From Gigaspora rosea (taxonomy: Eukaryota; Glomeromycota; Glomeromycetes; Diversisporales; Gigasporaceae): 64,000 nucleotides of DNA. The translations under genes were made by a program, and so were the position numbers. Below, one piece after another: positions 1-9,813 of the stretch (positions are counted from its first letter, which is position 1; each line of letters opens with the position of its first letter). Location of the stretch: positions 29,058 to 93,057 of the forward strand of contig QKWP01000073.1 in NCBI GenBank assembly GCA_003550325.1, in the 5' to 3' direction. Below the pieces are notes generated by a model that saw only the letters and a list, made by a program, of their open reading frames with translations, did no database searches and was not told the origin of the DNA.

Positions 1-102
1 CAGTGTCAACAAAAATGTCGTTGCAAAATTTGCATTATATATAATAACGGGTTCATTTTGTAATCACAATTGGAGTATTACTATTTTCTGTCTCAAACAT
101 AA

Positions 103-300
103 ATGAACGACGCCAAAAGAAAACCAAACTCATTTGATTCAGTTCTTAAAAATTTGAAGTTTCCTTTGGTGTTATTTATGTGCCGTAGAACGCCGCATAT
201 AATACCTGGGTATATATCAAAAAAACTAGCTAACTTGATTTGTACCCGGGGAATATCATGTAGGAAAAGGATAAAGTCCAAAAGGAAGTATTTCGAATGA
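103..300 (+). CDS. Small unrecognised ORF, possible exon fragment
   Basis: A 65-codon open frame with an ATG and a lysine/arginine-rich C-terminal half. I do not recognise a domain; there is a vague resemblance to the basic helices of HMG-box proteins, too weak to name. The opposite strand is open over the same stretch, so this may be chance. No splice context links it convincingly to the array that starts at 1230. Confidence 0.2.
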   Translation: MNDAKRKPNSFDSVLKNLKFPLVLFMCRRTPHIIPGYISKKLANLICTRGISCRKRIKSKRKYFE

Positions 301-1229
301 AGTGTCATATTTGTTAGTCAAAAGTAAAGCACAAACCTTATGGATATTAAACGACAATAATGAGATTTTAATTAATAGGATACTATTCCAGAAGATATGC
401 CTGATTAAAATTTGCGGAATTATAATCATTTTAATCTGACGCTGATGTTAATTTGACGCATCTCAAAACTCAAATTTCATTCTGGCGCAACTCGATTTTA
501 AATCAATGTCCATTACAATTTCACATATAATATATTTAAAGCAGATAAACCTTAATAGAGTCCTCAAAGCAAGCCTAATGCTGACAATTTATTTGATACC
601 TTTTTTTTTTATAGGACGGAGCCTTAGACCAAATATTAAGTGAATTATTATTATTTTAATGCATATGTTTTTTATATGATAACAATTTTATTTATCTTGT
701 ATTATTGTAGTTGTTATATATATTGATGGTGCCATATTTGTTTATGATATTTCTCGCACCGATATATTAAAACAAATATCATAAAAGAACTTTCAGATGA
801 ATATAGGAATAAACATATGGTGCCTCTTACAATTATTGCGGACAAAAATGAGCTGAAAAGTTGAAAGGATATTTTAAAAGAAGCAAAAAATTATGTTGGT
901 AATGTAATGTAAAAAAGTAATATAGTGCTATAAATAATGGTATTATCAATTAATATTTCGTATAATTGAATATTTTTAGAAGAGATGCTTTTATTTGATA
1001 TAACCTTAACTAAAGATAAAATAATCTTAACTAAAGAAAATACTATTGAAATTTTAAAAGGTATTTTATATTGCTATAGTAGTTCAAGAATAGTAAATCG
1101 CATTATTAATGAATATATATATCAATTCAGAGTACATATATAAGTTTTTAGACTTTATAGGTAAATTTTCAAAGATAATGTTGATTCCTTAGATTAGATT
1201 TGTCATTAAGTATATATATTATAATTTAG
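301..1229. other. AT-rich stretch without a supported gene
   Basis: Short open pieces occur around 790-890 and 965-1090 but each is closed by stops. A possible 9-nt exon at 1152-1160 lies between an AG at 1150-1151 and a GT at 1161, which would precede the exon at 1230. No RNA gene or clear repeat is visible. Confidence 0.4.
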
Positions 1230-1342
1230 AAATCAAAGATCTAAATGGATTAACCTTTCCAAATAATCAATTTGAGCTCATGATGAGACGTGCAACACGA
1301 TTATACTTATATGAAATCCAAACTCGATTAGTATCTTTGATG
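1230..1342 (+). CDS. Putative coding exon leading into the microexon array
   Basis: This 113-nt stretch follows an acceptor (ATAATTTAG) and ends at a donor (GTAAAC). Only one frame is open throughout: two leading bases, then 37 complete codons encoding a mixed hydrophobic and charged peptide (NNQFELMM, RLYLYEIQ). Because it ends on a codon boundary, each 3-nt block that follows would be one whole codon. I do not recognise the protein. The exon assignment is inference from splice signals and frame. Confidence 0.35.
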
Positions 1343-2342
1343 GTAAACACATAGATGTATTGAATGAAGATTCATTTTTATCGCTAATATGTAGCAGTTA
1401 TAAATTCATTTGCATTTTCATGATTGTATAAATATGTTCTTTATTAATTGCATAAATTGCTATGTAGAAAGTAAGTATAAATTTCAATAATATTCATTCA
1501 TTTCATAATAAATAAAACAATAAATTAATCTTCCATGATTTTAATTTCTAGAAAGTGAGCATAAAATTTCAACATGTATAAATTTACATTACATTGTAAT
1601 AATTGATAATATATTAATTTTATGATTCTTAGCTTGTGAGTATAATTTCAGACACCATTCGCACAGTGCATCAAAAATCAATTAATGTTTTACTTACATA
1701 AATTATAGGACGTAAGTATAAACTTTTAATAATGTTCTTTTATAAAGTCAAAAAATTTTTATGAACTACCGCATAATAATAATTAACACTTTATCATAGT
1801 TGGTTAGTTAAATAATAGTTATTTTGTTAAGTTATAATTTAAATTATGAATTGATCAATGCTATAATCGACTATATAAATTACAGGGAGTGAGTATAAAT
1901 TTCAATAATATTTATTATTAATATTTATTTGTTAATAAATTATAACTTTATAATGAATTAATCAATGTTCTAATTGATTATATAAATTACAGTACGTGAG
2001 TATAAATTTCAATAATATCTATTAATATTTATTTATTAAATGATAATTTTATAATGAATTAATCAATGCTCTGATTAATTACAGAGAGTGAGTATATATT
2101 TCAATAATATTTTTAATATTTATTTGTTAAATTATAAATTAATTATGCTCTAATCGATTATATAAATTACAGGGAGTGGGTATAAATTTCAATAATATTT
2201 ACTATATTAATTTGTTAAATTATAATTTTATAATGAATTAATCAATGCTCTAATTGATTATATAAATTACAGGGAGTGAGTATAAATTTCAATAATAATG
2301 CTTTTATTATGAATTAACCAATGCTCTGATCGATTACAGTGG

Positions 2343-3049
2343 GTAAGTATAAATTTTCCGGAGCATAGCGGAGGACGCTCAGTTTCTAGGTAAAATGATA
2401 CAAAAGTTACCTTTTTGATGCATAAAAGTATTGTTCCTGATGCATTTGTAATAAAATTATCAAAAACATAACTTTGAAATTTCTGTCGTCTCCTTGCATA
2501 TTTGTGTAATACAACTTATTTTATAGTGGTTATACTGTAATATGATTGGGTGAGATGCAAGTATATTACACAAAAAATTGTTTCGCAAAAATTTTACATT
2601 CTGCTAATGTTGTGTAATATTACACAAACCTTAATTTGGTAACTTATATCAAATCGGGGTTCATTAAACAAATCTAAACCAAAATCAGGTTTATTTGAAC
2701 CAAGACCAGGTTTATTTTAACCAAAACTGGAGGTTTTTGAGAGTTTTTTTGAAGCAAAACCCAGTTCAAAAACCAAGTTTAGGGTCATTTGAACCAAAAT
2801 CAGGTTATTTAAACCAAGACTGGTTTTATTTGAACCAAAACTGGATTTATTTAGGTTTATTTGAACCAAAATCATACAAAAAACAAAAAGCTAAAAATAG
2901 AAGTGATTTCGCTCTGGACTTACAACGTTTAGAATTTATTAATATTTATTTGTTAATTATAATTTTATAACGAATTAATCAATGCTCTAATCGATTATAA
3001 ATTTCAAAATATTTATTTGTTAAATTATAATCAATTATATAAATTACAG
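2343..3049. repeat. Inserted sequence with a minisatellite inside a long spacer of the array
   Basis: This 707-nt spacer holds foreign sequence from about 2357 to 2930. From about 2650 to 2875 a unit close to AACCAAAATCAGGTTTATTTG recurs about eight times with drift. The 91-codon ORF at 2695-2970 is simply this repeat read through. Around 2940-3000 an array unit has been fused to the next by deletion of its acceptor and triplet. Confidence 0.6.
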
Positions 3050-3321
3050 AGAGTGAGTATAAATTTCAATAATATTTATTAATATTTATTTGTAAATTAT
3101 AATTTTATAATGAATTAATCGATTATATAAATTACAGATAATGAGCTAATATTTATTTGTTAAATTATAATTTTATAATGAAGTAATTAATACTCTAATC
3201 GATTATATAAATTACAGGATGTGAGTATAAATTTCAAAATATTTATTAATATTTAGTGCTAAATTATAATTTTATAATGAATAAGCAATGCTCTAATCGA
3301 TTATATAAATTAAAGGAAGTG

Positions 3322-3543
3322 AAAAGGGACCAAGTTGACAATTTTTCAAAAAAAAAAAAAGGTTTTTTATGAGCTTGACTAATCCAAAATTAGCTCAGGA
3401 CATTTTTTACTTAAGAAACAAATTTTGTTATTATGATAAAATTTTGTTCTTCAAAAGTTATTATTTTATTATAATTTCTTATAAAATTTATATTATAAAG
3501 TCAATTTTTCACAAACCTTTTTGTCAATCTGGTCCCTTTCCTC
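3322..3543. mobile_element. MITE-like inverted-repeat element inside an array spacer
   Basis: The ends are inverted copies (AAAGGGACCAAGTTGACAA on the left, TTGTCAATCTGGTCCCTTT on the right), with a short A-rich and T-rich interior. It lies wholly in the spacer between the triplets at 3316 and 3615. The apparent ORF at 3369-3566 has no support. Confidence 0.7.
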
Positions 3544-4123
3544 AGAACACAACCCATATTTATTAATATTTATAATGAATTGATCAATGCTCTAATTGAT
3601 TATATAAATTACAGCACGTGAGTATATATTTCAATAATATTTATTAATATTTACTTGTTAAATTATAATTTTATAATGAATAATCAATGGTCTAATCGAT
3701 TATATAAATTACAGGATGTGGGTATAAATTTCAATAATATTTATTAATATTTTTTGTTAAATTATAATTTTATAATGAATTAATCAATGCTCTAATCGAT
3801 TATATAAATTACAGGTTGTATGTATAAATTTCAAATATACTTATTTGTTGAATTAATCAATACTAACATCGATTACGTTGAATTATAAATTAATATGAAT
3901 TATACAGTATAAATTACCAGAAAGTGAGTATAAATTCTAATTACTGTATTTTGAATCCCATGATAAATTAATATGCTCCAATTGATTAAAATCGTTAGGG
4001 AGTGAGTATACATTTATTTAGTACATCATAATGCGTGGGTGCACCATAACACATTGTCATTTGAGATCATCTAAAGCAAGGTGCATTACGTGGCTTTATA
4101 TCATTAAAATATGGATGCATTTC

Positions 4124-5152
4124 ACCCAGTATTATCACCAAAAAGTTACTGTCACGTAATATAACACGACCTGGAAAATTCAAAGCAAACGTTTGCTTTA
4201 TCAAAAATTGCATAAGGAATCAGCTTTTGTGCATTAATAAAAAGTTTTCCTCGTGCAATTTTACTACCGTACAGCGATGACAACGAAATACCCCTATTAA
4301 AAAAATTTCATGGTGAAATGTAAAATACTCAGGAATATATAATATGTAAAAAAAAAACTTTTCATATGAAAAAAATTTATTTAGTATAGTACCCCGGTAT
4401 TATATAAACCTTTCTTTAGATTGTATTGTATCCAGTGATACTGTAGTCAGCACTGTGCAGTATATACTTTTCTAATCTCTAACCTTAGACACTAGCACTA
4501 GCATAAGTAACTTTATCAATGCGCCATCAACCTATGTTTGACAAAACTATATGCGGTACCATAGAAAAATTAATTATTGAAGATTTTTTTGAATTTAATG
4601 ATCAGAATAGTGATCAAGGTAGTGACAGGTAGTGACTGGGTTTATTTGTCACTTTTTATAAATAATTTAATAGTAAAGAGTGACTTGTATGTTTTTAGAT
4701 GTCTAGAGCGAATAGCTTTATTTTCTTTGAATAATTCGATTCTTAAACTCCTTTATAACAAAGTTACGTTGAAACTTTTTTAACATTAATATATAAATTT
4801 CAAGTTGACTCTTTACAAACATTCAGTTTCATGTTGTAAACTATACTAAGAGACGTATTTTCATTATGGGCAAAAATTTAATACTAGAATACAAAATTTT
4901 TAACGTAACTTTGCAATAAAGGTGTTTAAGAATCGATTTATGCTAGACATCTAAAAACATAAAGTCATTCTTTATTATTAAATTATATATAAAAAGTGTA
5001 AATAACCCAGTCACTATTTGATCACTATCCTGATCATTAAATTCAAAAAAATCCTTAATAAATAATTTTTATTTGGTACCGCATATAGTTTTGTCAAACA
5101 TTGTTGACCGAATACCCCAATGTGACAGTGACTTTTGGTAGCGATATTGGGG
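4124..5152. mobile_element. Non-autonomous TIR element with a large internal palindrome
   Basis: The outer ends are imperfect inverted repeats (ATTATCACCAAAAAGTTACT at about 4131; the complement near 5125-5150). Inside, arms from about 4526-4780 and 4900-5108 are inverted copies, including GCGGTACC at both sides. The element sits in the spacer between the triplets at 3999 and 5233. The 68-codon ORF at 4577-4783 lies in one arm and looks spurious. Confidence 0.75.
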
Positions 5153-6187
5153 AAGATAATAAGTATCCGCACTAATTAAATTTTAACAAATATGAGGATT
5201 GCAAAATAATAATAAATTATATGAAATATTAGAAAGTGAGTAAATTTTGAAGTCTAACCTCAATATCATTACTAGGCTTGTAATAATATATTTTATAGTA
5301 TTTTAATAGTAACTATATTGATATTAGACAGTATTATTTACTATTATGAAGAATTATTAAATCAATTATTAAATTTTTAGATAGTGAGTATGGATTTGCA
5401 ATAAATAATCTTTGTTTATATTTACAAATAGTTGATATTTCAATGAATTGTATAAATATCAGAAAGTACGTATTAATATGTTGAATAAATTTCATTGTTA
5501 ATTAATAATATTTATTTATATTGGATATATATATTAATATTGATTGCTAGATAGTGAGTATAGAATTTAAAAAAGTAATTAAACTTAAGATTATGACAAA
5601 TAAAATTATTTTAATCAATCGATAGGGAGTAAGTACGTATAAAATTTAATTGCTTTCGTTTTTTTTTTTTTATTAATTTCTTTATTAATTAAAAACGTAC
5701 ACAATTTATCGTATTGATTCTCAGATTGTAAGTATGAAGTTTAATAATAATTATAGGTTAAATTAAAGTCTATTCAAGCTTTTGTATTTAAGTGTTCTAA
5801 ATACTTGTACCTATTAATCAACAGAAAGTGCGTATATTATCAATAATATTCAATTATTAACAATTACTAAATCAGAAGTTAATAATAATTTTATAACACT
5901 CTGATTGATTATATAAATTCAGAAAGTAAATATGTTTTTTTTAGTAATATTCGTTATTTAAACCTAAATTGTGACAATTCCGATAACTTTAATTATTAAC
6001 CAGAACTTAAGTGTAAATTTTAAATGCTCATTTATTTGGTCTATATTTCATAATAAATACACAATCAAATGAATAAAATTACAGGAACTGAATATATATT
6101 TAATAATAATCATTAATAACAAATTTCGCAATTAAATTCTAATTAATTATTAAAGAAAGTAAGTATAAAGTTTAACAATAATGATGA

Positions 6188-6321
6188 AGTGGGAATAGAA
6201 TTTATGTGGTTTGAAATTTCTTAGTATTTTAGGGTTAGGAAGTACGTTTTATAAAATAATTTTACACTAAAATTATAATTTTATTAAGAAATTCAAATCT
6301 ATTTAAATTTTTTTCCCACTT
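6188..6321. mobile_element. Short hairpin MITE in the last spacer of the array
   Basis: Inverted ends AGTGGGAATAGAATTT and the complementary sequence ending CCCACT enclose about 134 bp; inner segments around GAAATTTCTTA and TAAGAAATTC also pair. It lies between the final triplet (6156) and the candidate terminal exon. Confidence 0.65.
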
Positions 6322-6384
6322 ACAATAATGACAATTTGCTAAACAATTTCTGATTGAATAATTTCTTAAACAATTAAATATAAG

Positions 6385-6444
6385 GCAATTGATGAAACTC
6401 ATAATTATTCTTTTATTTCCATTAAAATTATAACCGACAAGTAA
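6385..6444 (+). CDS. Putative terminal exon of the microexon-array gene
   Basis: After an acceptor (ATATAAG), 19 codons are open in phase 0 and end at TAA (6442-6444). Phase 0 is the phase predicted if the upstream exon ends on a codon boundary and every microexon is one codon. The exon is short and the agreement could be chance. Confidence 0.25.
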   Translation, partial: AIDETHNYSFISIKIITDK

Positions 6445-6621
6445 AAGCCGAGAGTTCTTTATATAACTAAGTGAGAGCTTTTAACCTATTCAATCAAAAT
6501 TAATAGAATAACTTGAGTTATTCGCTGTATGCTATTTGATTGTAGATTTTAAGCACCTTCGGTGCTTATAATTCGACCAGTCAAATCATATGACAAATAA
6601 CGGTAAGGTACAATAGTGTTC

Positions 6622-6659
6622 TAATGCTAGTAAAGCGCGATAGCGCTTTACTAGTATTA
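6622..6659. repeat. Perfect-stem palindrome (AGTAAAGCGC / GCGCTTTACT)
   Basis: A compact inverted repeat centred near 6640, with arms AATGCTAGTAAAGCGC and GCGCTTTACTAGTATT. It lies upstream of the Crinkler gene. A second short hairpin (CACCTTCGGTG) lies at about 6551. It is unlikely to be a bacterial-type terminator here; function unknown. Confidence 0.6.
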
Positions 6660-6721
6660 GTTATGAGTACTTCGTGCTTGAATAACTGGATTATACGGCA
6701 TTTATATATTCCTATTTTATT

Positions 6722-6852
6722 TTGAGCCTTTGTTTTTTTTACCTGTGAATAACATTTAGTTAACAACATGGGTTTTGTGAGGTAATATATCGTTTATTAT
6801 ACGCCTTTGTTTTTTTTACCTGTGAATATTATTTAGTTAACAACATGGGTTT
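6722..6852 (+). promoter_or_regulatory. Duplicated upstream segment of the Crinkler-like gene
   Basis: A block of about 50 bp (GCCTTTGTTTTTTTTACC to ATGGGTTTT) occurs twice about 76 bp apart, at 6726 and 6802. The second copy ends about 20 bp before the ATG at 6875, so the duplication covers the likely promoter or 5' leader. A regulatory role is inference. Confidence 0.5.
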
Positions 6853-6874
6853 TTTTATACCTAGTAAACACAAA

Positions 6875-7226
6875 ATGGCCAACAATATTACCCTCAACTA
6901 TTTTGTTCGTGGTGAGACCGTCCAAAATATTTTTGAGGGTTGTTGATAATAATACTTTGGATGTCGAAAATCTGAAAACCAAGATCAGAAGTGCCCGGCC
7001 AAATTTATCTCAAAACAATTTTGATATATATAAAGTTGATTTTTTTCAACCTAACCCTGCCATAATCTCTTCTGTAAATAGTTATAATGATGGTCAAGGA
7101 AAACTTATAAAATCGCAAAAAAAATTTTCCAAATATTTTAACACAGTGTATATCAATGTTCACAAATGTTCATACCCCCAAGAAAATGGTGACTCAGCTC
7201 CATTCACCTCCTCATATACCCTATAG
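6875..7226 (+). pseudogene. Crinkler (CRN)-type effector, N-terminal domain, frameshifted and truncated
   Basis: The frame from the ATG at 6875 begins like the N-terminal, ubiquitin-fold-like domain of Crinkler proteins (MANNITLN, VRGET). It meets a stop within 24 codons. The +1 frame continues the domain (from about 6935) with the NFDIYKVD and QGKLIKS segments typical of the family to a stop at 7226. A one-base shift therefore separates the two parts. Intact family members have several hundred residues, usually with NTPase and nuclease modules; nothing of that kind follows here. Crinklers are secreted or host-directed effectors in oomycetes and also occur in AM fungi. Family assignment is by recognition, not search. 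Confidence 0.6.
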
Positions 7227-7761
7227 AGGGATAATCTTTTATTTTTATTATTTATGTTTGTACCGTTCCGGCAACAATTTTTATTAAATAAAGAAGGGGA
7301 GTCCCGTGCCCTCGCCATTTTTTATTTTATCGCGATTTTTATTGGCACCAAAGGTGTGCCTCTCTGAGGCAAATAAGTCGAGGGTATTAGTATGATGTGC
7401 TATTATCACACCATGAAACTTTACCTCTAAAAGTTATATATATTCAATGAATATCGAATAATAGCCTTCTTTTAATTCCTTTTAATGTCAAGTAGTAAGA
7501 CGTACCAGGTAACGAGTTTCATACCACTATGGTAAAACTTTGTTGACATTTGTTACATTTTACAATTTATACTGCATATAAAAAAAGTGCCAAACTTGAC
7601 ATTGATGTCACGGTTAGATAACGAGACGCTACATATATGATATTAAAGTTTTTTCATAAAACACGAATTATTCAGAAATATATATTATTGCAATGCATTA
7701 CAAAAAATCGCCCATGATTTCTAAATAAAACACAATTCTGACATGAGAAATCAGATTTATA
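7227..7761. other. Spacer between the Crinkler relic and the nuclease gene
   Basis: About 530 bp of AT-rich sequence holding the presumed 3' ends of both convergent genes. I see no further gene, RNA or clear repeat. Confidence 0.4.
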
Positions 7762-8331
7762 CTAATTGTCATTTGATCGAAATCGGTTTACTTTTATTCT
7801 TTTGGCTTCGGGTTCAATATCAACTGCTTTATCCACTAACAAATCAACAATTATGCTCAAAACCTTTTTCGTATTTTTGCATAAAATTCCATATTCATTC
7901 GATTCCTTATTCCAAGCTTCTTTGCAATATTTAATAACAAAAGTTGTTACATTGCTTAACGAGATCTCTCCTGGGTTATGAAGTAAAAAATACCATTCTC
8001 GTGCTACAATAAATGAAACCATGATTTTAATAAATTTCATCTTTTCTTTTTATTATAAGAGATAGAGTAAAATTGCGTACCGGAAGTAATGATACCGTAA
8101 AGATAATCAAAATCCTCATTTTCATCCTGTTTTCGCTTTTTTTTATTAACATCATGTGAGCTTTCGAGTTGTCTGATATTCTGAGCAAAACCTTCTTGCA
8201 TTGATTTATCTATCTTGTCTTCTGTAATGCATATGAGATTTCCGGATTTCGATTCTATTATGGCATAATCAGTCGGTCCATAATATTTTTTACCATTGAC
8301 TTCATATTCAACTGCCATATTAAAAATGTTA
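7762..8331 (-). pseudogene. SAM-nuclease effector-type gene, 3' part (PD-(D/E)XK-like domain)
   Basis: Read on the minus strand, 8318-8037 encodes a segment with GPTDYAIIESKSG, which fits the D...ExK core of a restriction-endonuclease fold, followed by an AQNIRQLESS helix as in Crinkler-type C-terminal domains. The frame then breaks; 8040-7762 in another frame carries the family's C-terminal segment (HNPGEIS, KKVLSIIVDLL) to a stop. The upstream part is a near-identical copy of the sequence beyond the gap, so this may be an assembly duplicate of one gene. The nuclease call rests on the motif only. Confidence 0.5.
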
Positions 8332-8485
8332 NNNNNNNNNNNNNNNNNNNNNNNNNNNNNNNNNNNNNNNNNNNNNNNNNNNNNNNNNNNNNNNNNNNNN
8401 NNNNNNNNNNNNNNNNNNNNNNNNNNNNNNNNNNNNNNNNNNNNNNNNNNNNNNNNNNNNNNNNNNNNNNNNNNNNNNNNNNNNN
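8332..8485. other. Assembly gap (154 N)
   Basis: A run of N separates two nearly identical copies of the nuclease-domain sequence. Open frames drawn through it are not meaningful. Confidence 1.
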
Positions 8486-8962
8486 GATACCGTAAAGATA
8501 ATCAAAATCCTCATTTTCATCCTGTTTTCGCTTTTTTTTATTAACATCATGTGAGCTTTCGAGTTGTCTGATATTCTGAGCAAAACCTTCTTGCATTGAT
8601 TTATCTATCTTGTCTTCTGTAATGTATATGAGATTTCCGGATTTCGATTCTATTATGGCATAATCAGTCGGTCCATAATATTTTTTACCATTGACTTCAT
8701 ATTCAACAAGTCCAAAGCTAAAACCAAAATCGTAAAGCTTTTTTTCGGTTATTTTTAAGAAATTTTCACCAGCGATTTCCACCTTTCTAATAATTTCAAA
8801 GTGTTTCTCATTAAGTTTTAATTTTTTTACAGTCTGCAAATACTCAATAAGTTTTTCTGTGTCATATTCATGAATTTCGTCAGAAGTCGGGGATTGATTT
8901 CCATGACTGCAAATTTGTGGGAAAAAAGGAACCTTAGAAGTGTTGTTTGAAATATCTAATAG
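8486..8962 (-). CDS. SAM-like domain plus PD-(D/E)XK-like nuclease, 5' part, cut by the gap
   Basis: On the minus strand one frame is open from about 8960 to the gap. It starts with a low-complexity leader, then a helical stretch (EYDTEKLIEYL, FLKITEKKLYDFGFSFG) that looks like a sterile alpha motif (SAM) domain, then the DYAIIESKSG nuclease core. This SAM-nuclease pairing is frequent in effector-like proteins of AM fungi (family knowledge). The true start is uncertain: there is no ATG near the 5' end of the open stretch, so an intron or an upstream exon is likely. Only a few differences separate this copy from that at 8037-8318. Confidence 0.5.
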
Positions 8963-9008
8963 GTCCGATTATTGCAAAGCAGGCAACCTGTTTATTCTAG
9001 AAATACTG

Positions 9009-9236
9009 TCATCTTTCGCGTATATTATTTTCACTAATAAAATTTGCATTAGGTTCTGTATCAATTTCAAATAGAAAATTTGTGAGAATTATTCTTTTGG
9101 TCCGTTCAAGATTCACATCTCTTTCCCATATATCATTAATATTGCTAGCATGATTTAGATCTTGACCTGGAAGATGCTTTAGAATAAATGATATTAACTC
9201 TGGCGAAAGTTGTTCTAGTAAATTCAATGCATGCAC
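9009..9236 (-). CDS. F-box-like N-terminal fragment
   Basis: A 75-codon frame with ATG opens with LSPELISFILKHLPGQDL followed by a W about 15 residues later, the pattern of an F-box, which recruits substrates to SCF ubiquitin ligases. It ends soon after. It lies just upstream of, and on the same strand as, the SAM-nuclease frame, so the two could be exons of one gene or an accidental neighbour. No leucine-rich repeats follow. Confidence 0.35.
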   Translation of the reverse strand: MHALNLLEQLSPELISFILKHLPGQDLNHASNINDIWERDVNLERTKRIILTNFLFEIDTEPNANFISENNIRER

Positions 9237-9299
9237 GGTTATAAGATATTTTAATCAGAAAAAATAAGATTAATACGCAGAACTTTATATGATTACTCC

Positions 9300-9732
9300 T
9301 CGGGTCAGATTTCTTCTAGGTTTCGCATTCTTGTTTCCAGAATTTTTCTTCATACACATTGCTTTCCCTGAGTTCACCTTGTGAATCTTCTTTTTTGGCC
9401 CAATAGATGCTTTACGCAATGCATAATCTGAATCGGATTCCTCGGAAGTTTCTTCAGATGAACTTGACGCGTATGTACTCTTTATGGATTCTTTACTACA
9501 ATTGCGATGCCCTATAGCAAGTAATTCGTCTACATCATCCTTTAACCAGTCTACACGTTCTTCTATATATTTTCCTAGTCGATTAACTTCCCTTTTAAGC
9601 TTTTATGCTGGGAATAATAATCTTCTATTTTTTTTTTTGAGTGCTCTAATTTTCCCAAAAAACGCTCTATATGCTCCTGCATTCTGCTCGCTAGGTGTAC
9701 TATTAGATGAATGCTTTTGATCGGTTGCCATT
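9300..9732 (-). pseudogene. Small charged coiled-coil protein of the recombinase element, frameshifted
   Basis: From the ATG at 9732 the frame gives a Ser/Asn-rich start, then AYRAFFGKIRALKKK, and stops just after an A11 run. A different frame then continues from about 9605 to 9300 with a Lys/Arg- and Leu-rich helix (EERVDWLKDDVDELL), an acidic serine cluster and a basic tail. Restoring one protein needs two frame changes, the first at the A11 run, so either decay or a sequencing slip there is possible. It follows the recombinase by about 80 bp on the same strand. Function unknown; a DNA-binding partner is a guess. Confidence 0.45.
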
Positions 9733-9813
9733 TTCATTATATTCTATATATGCAATATTTTAGGCGAACGAAAAAATAAAATTTAATAATTAGTATCTAA
9801 CTTATATATGTGA

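Larger units (their letters stand above)
1343..6384 (+). other. Array of ~30 single-codon (3-nt) microexon-like blocks separated by 31 intron-like spacers
   Basis: Thirty positions show AG-NNN-GTRAGT. The triplets begin at 1468, 1552, 1633, 1709, 1886, 1993, 2085, 2173, 2273, 2340, 3050, 3138, 3218, 3316, 3615, 3715, 3815, 3921, 3999, 5233, 5381, 5463, 5551, 5626, 5725, 5825, 5923, 6004, 6085 and 6156. All but three (3138, 6004, 6085) are followed by GT, mostly GTGAGTAT or GTAAGTAT. Most spacers are 64-174 nt; many carry a CTAAT-like branch site about 20 nt before TTACAG. None of the 30 triplets is a stop codon in the frame set by the upstream exon. The middle units resemble one another (about 85-105 bp), but the first and last groups have diverged inside while keeping the splice-like ends and the 3-nt spacing. 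The four long spacers contain transposons or minisatellite. A decayed intron-derived tandem repeat is the main alternative. Confidence 0.55.

Noticed and set aside
1468-6158. The regular repeats looked at first like a CRISPR-type array
   Set aside because: The shared part is the spacer interior and splice-like borders, the spacing is irregular, repeats are not identical, and the contig is eukaryotic with no cas-like gene.
8258-8839. 193-codon minus-strand ORF crossing the N run
   Set aside because: It is an artefact of reading through unknown bases between two copies of the same sequence.
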